DNA from: Thermobacillus xylanilyticus | Lineage (GTDB): Bacteria; Bacillota; Bacilli; Paenibacillales; Paenibacillaceae | Length of the DNA stretch: 60,463 nt | Reading direction: 5' to 3' | Assembly (NCBI RefSeq): GCF_907165215.1 | Contig: NZ_CAJRAY010000081.1 | Span: forward strand, 19,780-80,242 | Part shown: piece after piece, positions 51,787-60,463 of the stretch | How positions within the stretch are numbered: position 1 is the stretch's first letter | Layout: every line of letters starts with the position of its first letter | The notes under the pieces: generated by a model | The model's database searches: none | Told to the model about the DNA's origin: nothing | What the model saw: only the letters and a program-made list of their open reading frames with translations | Program-made: the position numbers and the translations under genes

Positions 51787-51887
51787 TTGCTTTTTCAGGC
51801 ATGGATATCATATAATGTAAGCAAAATTTTGACTACGGACAGGAAGCACCTGTCTCGCGGGTTTGGCGCGGGACAGGTGTTTTTTTC
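51787..51887 (+). ncRNA. Promoter with immediate terminator: possible small RNA or leader
   Basis: TTGCTT (51787-51792) and a perfect TATAAT (51811-51816) are 18 bases apart. About 25 bases after the expected start is a strong terminator: CACCTGTC (51847) with GACAGGTG (ending 51879), an inner CGCG/CGCG stem and TTTTTTTT. The product would be about 65 nt. It could also be the end signal of the gene before it. Confidence 0.4.
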
Positions 51888-52099
51888 TTAAAATTTTGTG
51901 GGATCAATGTTCCAGAATTGGTGATAATCGTCTAATATTGAACTTGTCGACAAAAGTTGAATGGAAGCGGGTTGATAACCAAAGGGTGTATGCTTGGTGC
52001 TATGGGCGTGGGACTGCGGCTGCAGATGCATGAGTCTGCGAATGCGCTTTGTGTATGAATTTTAAACAGTAAGATGACGCAAAGGAGTGCTATTATCAG
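51888..52099 (+). other. AT-richer intergenic stretch before the 52.1 kb operon
   Basis: No gene is seen. A weak promoter-like pair (TTCCAG, 17 bases, TAATAT) lies near 51910-51940, and AAAGGAGTG near 52079-52087 serves the next gene. Composition is clearly AT-richer than the genes on either side. Confidence 0.35.
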
Positions 52100-53371
52100 A
52101 TGTTCAAGAAACTGCTGATTTTCGGGGTTGTTGCCATTATATCGCTTACTTCTATTAATGTTGCAGCGGAAGCAGAGGAAAGCGGCCAGATGTTCCCGGA
52201 CGTGGGGAAGGAGCATTGGGCGAGATCGGTGATTGAAAGCGCCGTGTCCAAAGGGTATGTCTCTGGATATCCCGATGGGAAGTTCCGTCCCAATCAGGAT
52301 GTTGCACGCTCCGAGTTCGTCAAGATGCTGGCCGTAGCGCTGAAACTTCAGCCTGAAGGGCTCAGTCAGCCGTGGTACCAGTCATACGACAATGCGCTGC
52401 GCAAAGCTGGTATTTTGGAGGATGATGACTTTCACTTCCTCAATTACGACGCTCCGATTACCCGGCTTGAGCTGATTCGGCTGTCGGTCAAGGCGCTGGA
52501 TACAGCACATATCGACAAGGAAGAAATCGAATTAGTTCGACTGGCGACGGAGACAGGGTTACTGCGAGGACTCGACGGAGATCTGAGACTGAGCAGCCAC
52601 ACATCTCGCGCCGAAGCTGCGGCGTTCATTGAGCGGCTTTTGGCGTTACGTTCCGGAAACGGGTTGCCTGTCGATGCCGCAGCACACGCGAAGGCGAAAG
52701 GGCTGAAAGCCGATCCGTGGGGACGAGTTATTCGGACGACGAATCTTCCGAAAAACGCGACGGAGTATCCGTATATCCTCGAAGGCATCCCGAACGCCAT
52801 GTACGAGATGGGATACAACAAGAAGTTCTTTCCGAATGGATTGGGCGAAACTTCAAGGCAGTTCCATGAACGATTGAAGTCCTACAAACGGGAAAACATC
52901 GACAAGTGGTTGCCCAACGCGGAGCAGTGGCTGAATATGGCGGTGAACGTCGATTACCGGACGATTGACGAGCGTTGGGTGAAGGAGATGGGCGATCTAG
53001 GCAATTATTTTGCCCGGAGAGATGCCATCGACAGTTTCTACACCCGTTACGCCGAGAAAGTACGGAAAGAGAAAATCCGGATCATTGGCAACGTCCGGTT
53101 GGAGCCATCCATCATCGTCAATGACGATTTGTATCGCACGTTCATTCGGGCCAAAGTGGAGTTTAAAATTGTCGATGCGAAAAATCCGAAAGACGTGTTC
53201 TTCATGTCATTTCAGCCAAAGGAAGGATTCGAAATCGGACGGTGGTATCGCGGTTACGCGGATATCGAACTCGGCAACATGGTCACTCTTCCGGATACGC
53301 TGACGGATATGCGAGTGGGGCATGTGTATTCAACCTTCTTCTGGAATTACGATTTTAACATCAAGGAGTGA
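52100..53371 (+). CDS. SLH-domain surface protein, first gene of a two-gene unit
   Basis: A 423-residue exported protein. Signal peptide of about 25 residues (MFKKLLIFGVVAIISLTSIN, then AEAEE). Three N-terminal SLH repeats (about 33-195): FPDVGKEHWARSVIESAVSK with SGYPDGKFRPNQDVARSEFV, then YDAPITRLELIRLSVKAL, then TSRAEAAAFIERLLAL. A C-terminal domain of about 210 residues (PWGRVIRTTNLPKNATEYPY; FEIGRWYRGYADIELGNM) has no recognised family. The SLH block at the N-terminus suggests that the C-terminal domain faces outward. Its stop codon overlaps the ribosome binding site of the next, giant gene, so they are translationally coupled. Confidence 0.82.
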   Translation: MFKKLLIFGVVAIISLTSINVAAEAEESGQMFPDVGKEHWARSVIESAVSKGYVSGYPDGKFRPNQDVARSEFVKMLAVALKLQPEGLSQPWYQSYDNALRKAGILEDDDFHFLNYDAPITRLELIRLSVKALDTAHIDKEEIELVRLATETGLLRGLDGDLRLSSHTSRAEAAAFIERLLALRSGNGLPVDAAAHAKAKGLKADPWGRVIRTTNLPKNATEYPYILEGIPNAMYEMGYNKKFFPNGLGETSRQFHERLKSYKRENIDKWLPNAEQWLNMAVNVDYRTIDERWVKEMGDLGNYFARRDAIDSFYTRYAEKVRKEKIRIIGNVRLEPSIIVNDDLYRTFIRAKVEFKIVDAKNPKDVFFMSFQPKEGFEIGRWYRGYADIELGNMVTLPDTLTDMRVGHVYSTFFWNYDFNIKE

Positions 53372-53375
53372 CGGT

Positions 53376-56300
53376 ATGCGTCGCAAGCTGTTTTCATATG
53401 TTTTGATCGCGGCGTTGCTCGCACCTTTCACGTTGCCCTTCGTTCCTGTCCGGGAAGCCGAGGCAAGTGAAATGATGTTCAGATATAACGAGGCTACCGA
53501 TACCTTTGATGGATCATCCAACGATGTCAAGGCAAGTCCAGATAAAATAAGCTATCGGACGGTCGGCTGGACCGTGACGAAGGTGCCAACGAATGGAAAT
53601 CCGTTGGCCTATACGCACGGCGTGATGCTAGACAATGATGGCAATCCGGGGTTTCAAATTAGGGAGGACCCGCCCAATGCGGGTCCGGGCGAGGATGTCA
53701 GAACCTTCTTCGCCGTGCCCCGGACTGTCCTTGAACAGGCGCTCAAGGATGCCGATCTGCTCGATGCCGTGGACGGTCAGACGGTTTATATCCACTCGAT
53801 CTTCCGCATTGAGAACAGCCCGAAGAACGCGGGGAAACTGTTCTACACGCTGGATCAGATACTGGCTGCGGAGAACTGGTCCCAGGCGACACGGGAAAAT
53901 TTGCGCATGCGCTTCGATAATCTGATCACTTTCCAGTCGCCGAAGTATGACGGTGACGCCGTAGTACGGCTTGTCCGTGCAGATTCAACCGTGGAGGAAC
54001 GCCCTCCTGAAAACGTGGTGAAAGGCGTGAAGGCCGGGACACCGTTCAGCTACACGCTGTCAGATACCATCAGCCGGGATGGAAAGACATACCAACTGTA
54101 CAAGTCATATATCCGGTACAAGCTGAAGCCGGAGGTTGAACATTTTCCGCAATTTGAGGGTGATCCTAGTCTTAAGACCCGCAATCCGACCGTTGCTGTA
54201 GGGGGTACGGACATCGTTGGCGTATATCGAGAGCAACAGACCCAGAGACCCGACTTGGTAGCGGTGGACATTACGGCGAACGGTCCGATCGAAGTCGGCA
54301 AACCGACGAACTTTACTGCGAAATGGCGGGTGGATAATAAAACGACGGGAAAACCCTATAACGTGAAAATCATGGTCGATGGGGGGGAATTAAAGTTAGC
54401 AAGCCAGCCGGCAAGCGAGCCGGGAGAGTATTCCATAAACTTCACCTACACGTTCACGTCCGCGGAGCAGAAGACGTTCCTGCTTGTGGTGGACAGCGCC
54501 AACGCGATTGCGGAGAGCAACGAGAACAACAACCAGGTATCCAAATCGTTCAAAGGGGTGGATCCCAACAAGAACTTCACCGGCGATTTTGACGTGCTGC
54601 CACCTATTATTGAATTCCGTGAACCGTTCGAACTTAAGCCGAAAAATTTTGTGTTCAGGGGCTGCACCTATGACAGCCACCGGTACAAGATCGAGCGGAA
54701 TGGCGACACCTATTACACATCCTGGGCGAACAGCCAAAGCGAAAGCCATTCGTATTCTTACAGCACGTATCCGCGGGTTATCGGAATCGGAACCCATATC
54801 ATTACACTGGAGATCCGGACGAAGGATTGCGGAACGGCGCAGCCGGCTACGCATACGCTTGTCGTGAACGGGCCGAGCGGCAACAATCCTCCCCAATTTG
54901 AGATTGGTTTCGTCTATCCGTTTAACCCGACCCAGCCGGTTCATGAAGTTGTCGAAGGCACGGTCATGCACCTGATTTACATCAATGACCCGAGCGTTCC
55001 GACGCCGTATGATCCGGACGGGGACCCGCTGGAATTTCTGGGCTTCGACTTTTCCGAAAGCTCAAGCTGGGCCAAAACCATCCCGCAAAATTATCCCGAA
55101 TACGGCGACGGATACCACAACATTGTCATGAACGGCATTGGCTATCACCAGGTCAAAGCGACAATGCGGGATGCATTCGGAGCAACAACCACCAGGACGA
55201 CGTACATCCGGGTCATCCCGCCGAACCCGGTTGCCGTTATCGAAGGGCCGAAAGAAGTGAAGGAAGGCCGGCCGCTGCCGCAGCCGTTCAGCAGCGCCAA
55301 AAGCTACAGCCCTGTCGGACGTTCGATCGACCACTCGAAGGACGAGTGGACGAACTTGAAAGATGTGTACACGAAGCCGGGCAAGGAGACCATCACGCTC
55401 TATGTCACCGACAGCATCGGCCTGCGGTCGCTTGAGCCGGCGGTGCATGAGCTCATCGTCCTGCCGGACGAGCCGCCGGTCGCCAAGCTCGAAGTCGAAC
55501 CCCGCGGCATTCGCGGCCAGACATACTACGTGTACAACAAATCGTACAGCCCGGACGGAGACAAAATCGCATCCGTACAGTACAAAATGCGCTACGATGA
55601 CGAGAACAACGGCTTCGATGATGATCCGTGGACGGACATGACGGGGGATATGACCCGCGCTGTCTTCAAGCCGAACCGGGTCGGGAAATACCAGTTCTAC
55701 GTCAAAGTTTGCGAGGACTACGGCAAATGCGACGATACGCTGTCCGATCCGGTTGAAGTCACGATGATGGACGTTCGGAACCTTCCACCGGAAGTCTCCT
55801 TTGAGTTGGAAGGGAAGAACCCGCAGCCGGATCTGTCGCTCAGGCGTGTCTATACGCCGGCTGAAATGTTCAACTGGACATTGACGGGCGTCAACAGTAC
55901 CAGCGCGCTGGACGGAAAGCGGATGCGCTGGAGCTTCAGTGATACGGAATTATTCGGAAAAACCGGTAAAAAGAATGAGCGGTTATACGGCAACGGACTG
56001 TACTACCCAACAGGCATTATAGCGTTCTTTCCGCCATTCGCTGATGCCGGGTACGGGAAGAATGGCTATAACCTTTATCGGCCGATCGGTGCAGCCGACC
56101 CGAATAAAACCCTCAGTCAGCCATTGCTTGTTCCAAATCCCAGTACAGGGGAATGGACCCCGATAGCTTTCGGCATCAGTTCCAATAAACCGAATTTCGT
56201 TTCGACGCCTACACACGTCTATTTCAGTCATAATGGCCGTTTCTTTGCGCTCAACAAAAGTAAAATTGGCCGATATGAATACAATTTCGAAGTGAAAAAT

Positions 56301-59300
56301 GGATCGATTGTGGGCTTAAGACACGACCTGCCCGATGGCTCTTACTATGACTACATCTTGAACGCACCAAGCATCAAGTATTATGCGGAGGTTCGGGACT
56401 GGAAAGATGTTCCTGAATTTGTGAAAGAAAACGAACGAAAGCCTGGTGTCAGCTATGCACCCGTTACCCTTACGCCAGACAAGTATTTTGTAACGGAGGA
56501 TACCGTATATCAAATCGCCAAATGGAGTTGTTCCTGCTTAAAAAGTGATGGAGAAATTTATACGAAAAACGGGCAAACGATCATCTCCTATGATTTAAAA
56601 ACGGGTGAGATGATTGCAAACGGGCTGGAGAAAAGAATCGATTATTTTTATAACACCCTGAACAATGGATTTTCCCGAAACGGGAATTTGGTCATTTGGT
56701 ATTCCGACTTTAAAAAGCTCTCAGCCCACACCTATGACAGACATTTGAATCTTAAAAGCACGAAAGAAATACCGCCGATCCAAATCAATCCTCCGCAACC
56801 GTACCTGACGTGCTCGGGAGCTTATAACTATGAACTTGCGTTTGAGGATCTTAATGAAAACACCTATATGTATGAAGAACACAACTGTATGAACGGCTCC
56901 ATGGAGTCGAGAAACTACGGTTCTGTGTATCTGGTGAAGTTTGACCCCGACTTCAATCTCGTATGGCGGACCAAGCTTGAAGGAACGGATTTTAAACCCA
57001 ATATTTCCGATACCGCTGTTGATATTCCGGACATGGTTGTCAATTCGGCCCAGAAAGAAATTATCGTCCGGACGTATAAATACACGAACGAATGGAACGG
57101 TACGAAAGTCCTTCAGGCTGTAAATATGGATACCGGCGCTGTGCGCACGCTTGATCCCAATCTGGTTTTTGATTTTGAAGGCACCAACTTCGATATCGAC
57201 GCTTTTGGCCAGAAACAGATGCGATCAACGAAAACGACGCCGTACTCCTATACACCGTATGGGATCAAGTTCACATGGAACCAAAATCGGTATAATGGCT
57301 ATACCTGGGACGGACAATCGCAGTTTTCATTTACCGCGGGAGGCATAATTGATTACGACGGCTACATGGCTACCGCTGCGGAGCGTATCATGAACTCGCA
57401 ATATGTCGGGGATGGCATCTTGCTGTCCATGATGATAAGTACTGCTAGTCCCTATAGCTTTTATTTTTACCCGTGGTTGAACGTCGGGGTTCCGGTTGGG
57501 GGTGAGCGCCAAGGTCCGGGACTTACCCTTGGTCAATTGCTCTCGCCCGACAACGTCAAGGATCATGAGATCACCTTTACGTTGTCCCTGGATGATGCGG
57601 ATGTCGATCGGGAATTGGTCGGCATGTCGTTCAGGGCAGCGAATGCGGCCAATCGTTACGCGGTCGAGACGAATGGATCCACCATCTATTTGTCCAAGTA
57701 TGTGAACGGGAACCGGACGGTGCTGGCGCAGCAAAATTACCCCTTCCAGGATGGGGTGAAGGTGCTGTTCAAGGTCAAGTTTGCCGGCGACAAGCTGGAG
57801 CTGTTTGTCAACGGCGTGCCTTATTTCAACGTGACGGACGGCACGTTCACATCCGGCAAATTTGGTCCGTTCAGCGACAAATCGTATGTCCGATTCGGAC
57901 CGGTCTCGGTAAAAGAAGTTGTTCCGGATGAAATCATTTGGGACGCGGAATATGCCATTTGGGAGGAAGGTTCCGCAAGGGCCGAGATCCAGTACAAAAA
58001 CATCAAGTTCAACGATCCGGAAGGCGACCCGCCGGCCGGCTCGTATCAATGGACATATGTCCACACGCCGATGTTCATGCTCAACCAAGGGCTTTCCGCC
58101 TTGCACAATAAGACGTTCTCGGAGGGGCAGATCTATTTCGATAAAGTCGGCCTCTACGAAGTGCGGCTGTCGGCGAAAGACGATCCGCATCCGGACTACC
58201 GTTACCCGAGCAAGGTGTTCGATGAGTATCGCGAGCCTTCCAATGTGTTCGGCAAGCGCATCATCGTCCACCGGCGGCCTGTCGCACGCTTTACGCTGTC
58301 CTTGAACAGTGACAAAACCGTAAGGTTTAACGACACCAGTTACGATCCGGACAGATGGGCGAGCGCAAGCGAGTTTTCTCCGCCCGAGGACGGGAAGAAT
58401 TATCAGACGACGCGAGGCATTTTTGAACGGAAGTATTACTACATTACGCCGAGCGGAGCCGTCCATATGGAAAAGCTGGTGGTGCCGAGAGAAGCCGGGA
58501 CTTATACGGTCGGCATGGCGGTAAAAGACGAGTACGGCGCATGGAGCGATTACTACGAGCAAGTAATTACGGTCCATGAGCTTCCAGCTCCGAACGAACC
58601 GCCGCATGCCGGATTTACGGTGAATCCTGCGACGACTTATCGCGGCGTTGCCGTAACGATCGATTCGACGGCTTGGGACAAGGAAGACGGCGACCGGACG
58701 AAGCTGCCGCATGAATATTACATCTCCAATGTAAACGGCGGATCGGAGTCGCTCGCGAGCGCATCCCGGACGAGCTGGACGAAGACGTTCAATACGGTCG
58801 GCACGTTTCGGATTCGGCAAGTGGTGTGGGATTCGCTCGGCCAGACCGACCAGGCGATCCAGACGGTGACGATCTTGAACCGGAAACCCCAGGCGAACGT
58901 GACGACGCCCGCAAGCGCGGACCCGGCCAATCCGACGAAGTTTGATGTGCTGCGGCCGACGTTCGTATGGACGTACTCGGATGCTGACGGCGACGCGCAG
59001 ACGCAATACCAGGTGCAGATTTATCGCACGAACGGCTCGCTTGAACGCGACACCGGCGCAAGATCCGGAACCGCGAAGAACTGGGTGCCGACTGCCGACC
59101 TGCCGGAGCGAGTGACGATGTACATCCGGGTACGGGTTCATGACGGTTATGATTGGAGCGATTGGAGCGGGCCGAAGTATTTCTACATCGAGACGAACCG
59201 GCCGCCCGTGGCGGATTTCGATTGGTCACCGAAACCGGCATATGAAGGGGATACGATCACGTTGATCGACCGCTCGACTGATCCCGATGGGGATCCGCTG

Positions 59301-59888
59301 ACGTATCAATGGTCGGTCAGCGGGCCGAACGGATATACTCGGAGCGGTTCGACCCAAGCGTTCGCAATTCCTGGCGCGGATACGGAAAATCGCACCGGCG
59401 TTTACAACGTCACCCTCACGGTCCGTGACCCGAAAGGGGCATCGGACAGCGTGACGAAACCTATCACGGTGCTGCCGCTCATCATTGAGGGAGAAGTGCA
59501 TCATACGCCAGAGTGGCGAGAAAAACACGCGGCAGCGGGGCATGAGGTCGAGCACGATCCGAAAGATTTCTATTCGGGCGAGATCATGCGCGTTGCGGCG
59601 GTGATTTCGGCGGCGCCGGCGAACGAGGTGACGGCGGAGCTGCGAGCCGTGTCAAAGACGGGGGATTCGATCCGTAAAAGAGTGGTGCTGACAAATGCAG
59701 GCGGTTTGCGGTATGAAGGCGAACTGCACGACGAAAGCTGGATGTCGTTTGATGGAGAGATCCGGGAAGGCGAACATACGATTGTCTTTCAGGTCGTGTA
59801 CCGCAACGGCGTGAAAAAAGAGACGTCGGTGCCGGTCCGGATCATCGGCAACATCTACAAAGCCGTGTCGGTGCATCGGGTGCAGTAG
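53376..59888 (+). CDS. Giant secreted multidomain protein (CARDB, PKD, propeller-like, LamG-like)
   Basis: A 2170-residue exported protein. Signal peptide of about 31 residues (FSYVLIAALLAPFTLPFVPV). A unique N-terminal domain is followed by a CARDB domain (about 291-395; FLLVVDSANAIAESNENNNQ) and PKD/Ig-like domains at about 504, 617, 699 and 804. A 500-residue region (about 852-1368) has propeller-like blades (VYLVKFDPDFNLVWRTKLEG) and several cysteines. A LamG/concanavalin-like domain follows (about 1396-1505; VLFKVKFAGDKLELFVNGVP). More PKD or FnIII-like domains lie at about 1633, 1742, 1836 and 1943 (STDPDGDPLTYQWSVSGPNG), with a conserved-looking C-terminal module. It has no SLH or sortase signal, so the partner gene at 52.1 kb may anchor it. 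Start is the ATG behind CAAGGAGTGAC. Confidence 0.82.
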   Translation: MRRKLFSYVLIAALLAPFTLPFVPVREAEASEMMFRYNEATDTFDGSSNDVKASPDKISYRTVGWTVTKVPTNGNPLAYTHGVMLDNDGNPGFQIREDPPNAGPGEDVRTFFAVPRTVLEQALKDADLLDAVDGQTVYIHSIFRIENSPKNAGKLFYTLDQILAAENWSQATRENLRMRFDNLITFQSPKYDGDAVVRLVRADSTVEERPPENVVKGVKAGTPFSYTLSDTISRDGKTYQLYKSYIRYKLKPEVEHFPQFEGDPSLKTRNPTVAVGGTDIVGVYREQQTQRPDLVAVDITANGPIEVGKPTNFTAKWRVDNKTTGKPYNVKIMVDGGELKLASQPASEPGEYSINFTYTFTSAEQKTFLLVVDSANAIAESNENNNQVSKSFKGVDPNKNFTGDFDVLPPIIEFREPFELKPKNFVFRGCTYDSHRYKIERNGDTYYTSWANSQSESHSYSYSTYPRVIGIGTHIITLEIRTKDCGTAQPATHTLVVNGPSGNNPPQFEIGFVYPFNPTQPVHEVVEGTVMHLIYINDPSVPTPYDPDGDPLEFLGFDFSESSSWAKTIPQNYPEYGDGYHNIVMNGIGYHQVKATMRDAFGATTTRTTYIRVIPPNPVAVIEGPKEVKEGRPLPQPFSSAKSYSPVGRSIDHSKDEWTNLKDVYTKPGKETITLYVTDSIGLRSLEPAVHELIVLPDEPPVAKLEVEPRGIRGQTYYVYNKSYSPDGDKIASVQYKMRYDDENNGFDDDPWTDMTGDMTRAVFKPNRVGKYQFYVKVCEDYGKCDDTLSDPVEVTMMDVRNLPPEVSFELEGKNPQPDLSLRRVYTPAEMFNWTLTGVNSTSALDGKRMRWSFSDTELFGKTGKKNERLYGNGLYYPTGIIAFFPPFADAGYGKNGYNLYRPIGAADPNKTLSQPLLVPNPSTGEWTPIAFGISSNKPNFVSTPTHVYFSHNGRFFALNKSKIGRYEYNFEVKNGSIVGLRHDLPDGSYYDYILNAPSIKYYAEVRDWKDVPEFVKENERKPGVSYAPVTLTPDKYFVTEDTVYQIAKWSCSCLKSDGEIYTKNGQTIISYDLKTGEMIANGLEKRIDYFYNTLNNGFSRNGNLVIWYSDFKKLSAHTYDRHLNLKSTKEIPPIQINPPQPYLTCSGAYNYELAFEDLNENTYMYEEHNCMNGSMESRNYGSVYLVKFDPDFNLVWRTKLEGTDFKPNISDTAVDIPDMVVNSAQKEIIVRTYKYTNEWNGTKVLQAVNMDTGAVRTLDPNLVFDFEGTNFDIDAFGQKQMRSTKTTPYSYTPYGIKFTWNQNRYNGYTWDGQSQFSFTAGGIIDYDGYMATAAERIMNSQYVGDGILLSMMISTASPYSFYFYPWLNVGVPVGGERQGPGLTLGQLLSPDNVKDHEITFTLSLDDADVDRELVGMSFRAANAANRYAVETNGSTIYLSKYVNGNRTVLAQQNYPFQDGVKVLFKVKFAGDKLELFVNGVPYFNVTDGTFTSGKFGPFSDKSYVRFGPVSVKEVVPDEIIWDAEYAIWEEGSARAEIQYKNIKFNDPEGDPPAGSYQWTYVHTPMFMLNQGLSALHNKTFSEGQIYFDKVGLYEVRLSAKDDPHPDYRYPSKVFDEYREPSNVFGKRIIVHRRPVARFTLSLNSDKTVRFNDTSYDPDRWASASEFSPPEDGKNYQTTRGIFERKYYYITPSGAVHMEKLVVPREAGTYTVGMAVKDEYGAWSDYYEQVITVHELPAPNEPPHAGFTVNPATTYRGVAVTIDSTAWDKEDGDRTKLPHEYYISNVNGGSESLASASRTSWTKTFNTVGTFRIRQVVWDSLGQTDQAIQTVTILNRKPQANVTTPASADPANPTKFDVLRPTFVWTYSDADGDAQTQYQVQIYRTNGSLERDTGARSGTAKNWVPTADLPERVTMYIRVRVHDGYDWSDWSGPKYFYIETNRPPVADFDWSPKPAYEGDTITLIDRSTDPDGDPLTYQWSVSGPNGYTRSGSTQAFAIPGADTENRTGVYNVTLTVRDPKGASDSVTKPITVLPLIIEGEVHHTPEWREKHAAAGHEVEHDPKDFYSGEIMRVAAVISAAPANEVTAELRAVSKTGDSIRKRVVLTNAGGLRYEGELHDESWMSFDGEIREGEHTIVFQVVYRNGVKKETSVPVRIIGNIYKAVSVHRVQ

Positions 59889-59931
59889 GTGACGGCGGCA
59901 CCGGATGCGGCCAGACGGGAGAGAAGCGGGG

Positions 59932-60463
59932 ATGAAAGGATATCTCTATGCTTTTGCTGAAGGAGGCCGCTGGGCGGCCTGCGTGACGATATCCCGGGAA
60001 GTCGATCTGGCTTATCGGCTGGATGATGATTTTCGCAGGGCGGCGGAAGCTGCGTTGGGCAGACGCACCAGCGGACGGGCGGATGTCGTCCTGCTGCTGG
60101 ACGAGCCGCTGCCGCTCGGCAGCGCCTTCGCCGCGGCGGAGCTGTTCGCCCGGCGGGCGGGGCGCGTGCAGGGCGAAGCGAGAGCCGCCCGGCTGCTGCG
60201 CGCCTGTGTGCGCGAGGCGGAGCCGCACAGCGGCTGGCCCGGGCTTGCGGGCTTGAACCGGAGCTTCGGCCGGGAGCAGCCGGCGGGAGATGTGCGCCGC
60301 ATTGCGGCTGTGCGTTTCGGGCAGGCCTCCGCTTCCGGTGAGCAGGAGGCCCGGGCATTGGCGGCGGCTGCCCGGGAAGCCGCCGCCGCGCTTGAGGGGC
60401 GAGCGCTTCTGCGCAGCGAAGCGCTCGCCCTCCTCGGCGCGGCCGGGCCCGCGCCCGCCCGCT
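59932..60463 (+). CDS. 5' part of a gene, possibly ComFA-type competence helicase
   Basis: An open frame of 177 codons runs off the right edge. The product starts MKGYLYAFAEGGRWAACVTI and becomes very Ala/Arg/Glu-rich. No helicase motif is present in the visible part. In Bacillales comFA follows the degS-degU region, and Paenibacillaceae ComFA proteins carry a variable N-terminal extension before the helicase core, so comFA is the best guess by position only. The ATG is behind GGGAGAGAAGCGGGG. The extreme GC content differs from the preceding giant gene. Confidence 0.45.
   Translation, partial: MKGYLYAFAEGGRWAACVTISREVDLAYRLDDDFRRAAEAALGRRTSGRADVVLLLDEPLPLGSAFAAAELFARRAGRVQGEARAARLLRACVREAEPHSGWPGLAGLNRSFGREQPAGDVRRIAAVRFGQASASGEQEARALAAAAREAAAALEGRALLRSEALALLGAAGPAPAR

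Noticed and set aside
1..60463. tRNA, rRNA, CRISPR array, insertion sequence or prophage
   Set aside because: No transposase, integrase, repeat-spacer pattern or RNA gene was recognised on reading both strands; this is a by-eye result and not a search.

Overview
The window is typical of a high-GC, spore-forming, flagellated, S-layer-bearing member of the Paenibacillaceae (for example a high-GC Paenibacillus, Cohnella or Thermobacillus). This is inferred from protein similarity and gene order, not from a marker gene. The evidence is a block of sporulation genes (spoIID, spoIIQ, spoIIID, an alpha/beta-type SASP), the Bacillales orders ywzB-murA-spoIID and spoIIID-mbl-flhO-flhP, degS-degU, and five proteins with SLH domains. 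All genes but one (a BIG2 repeat protein at 18211-20379) lie on the plus strand. No rRNA, tRNA, IS element, prophage or CRISPR array was seen.

Layout. (1) 1-6.6 kb: the distal part of a complex I operon, nuoH(partial)-I-J-K-L-M-N. (2) 6.8-9.9 kb: an SLH-anchored subtilisin-like protease. (3) 9.9-18.1 kb: cell envelope, sporulation and flagellar genes: ywzB, murA, spoIID, spoIIQ, spoIIID, mbl, flhO, flhP and an EpuA-like small membrane protein. (4) 18.2-20.4 kb: the minus-strand BIG2 protein. (5) 20.6-28.9 kb: a CDP-alcohol phosphatidyltransferase, fabZ, a phosphohexomutase, a DUF5693 membrane protein, then csaB-tagA-tagO, which make and pyruvylate the secondary cell wall polymer (SCWP) that SLH domains bind. 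(6) 29-40 kb: a large SLH protein, the probable main S-layer protein gene with a long leader and two stacked in-frame starts, two secreted unknown proteins, and an SASP gene. (7) 40.3-49.2 kb: metK with an elaborate leader, a 1454-residue Ig-like/SLH protein and a secreted phosphodiester glycosidase. (8) 49.2-51.8 kb: degS-degU and a small glycosyltransferase-like protein. (9) 52.1-59.9 kb: a coupled two-gene unit, an SLH protein plus a 2170-residue secreted multidomain protein. (10) 59.9 kb to the end: the start of a gene that is probably comFA by position.

How the parts work together. TagO, TagA and CsaB are expected to build a pyruvylated GlcNAc-ManNAc polymer on undecaprenyl phosphate. 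The SLH domains of the S-layer protein, the protease, the two Ig-like giants and the 52.1 kb protein would dock to it. The window therefore holds both the anchor synthesis and much of the anchored cargo. The features I rate as most worth following up are the metK leader (strong promoter, immediate terminator with a perfect competing hairpin, then a three-way-junction fold overlapping the ribosome binding site), the tandem-start S-layer leader, the DUF5693 protein overlapping csaB, and the SLH plus 2170-residue two-gene unit. Transcription signals were found by eye and are graded accordingly.
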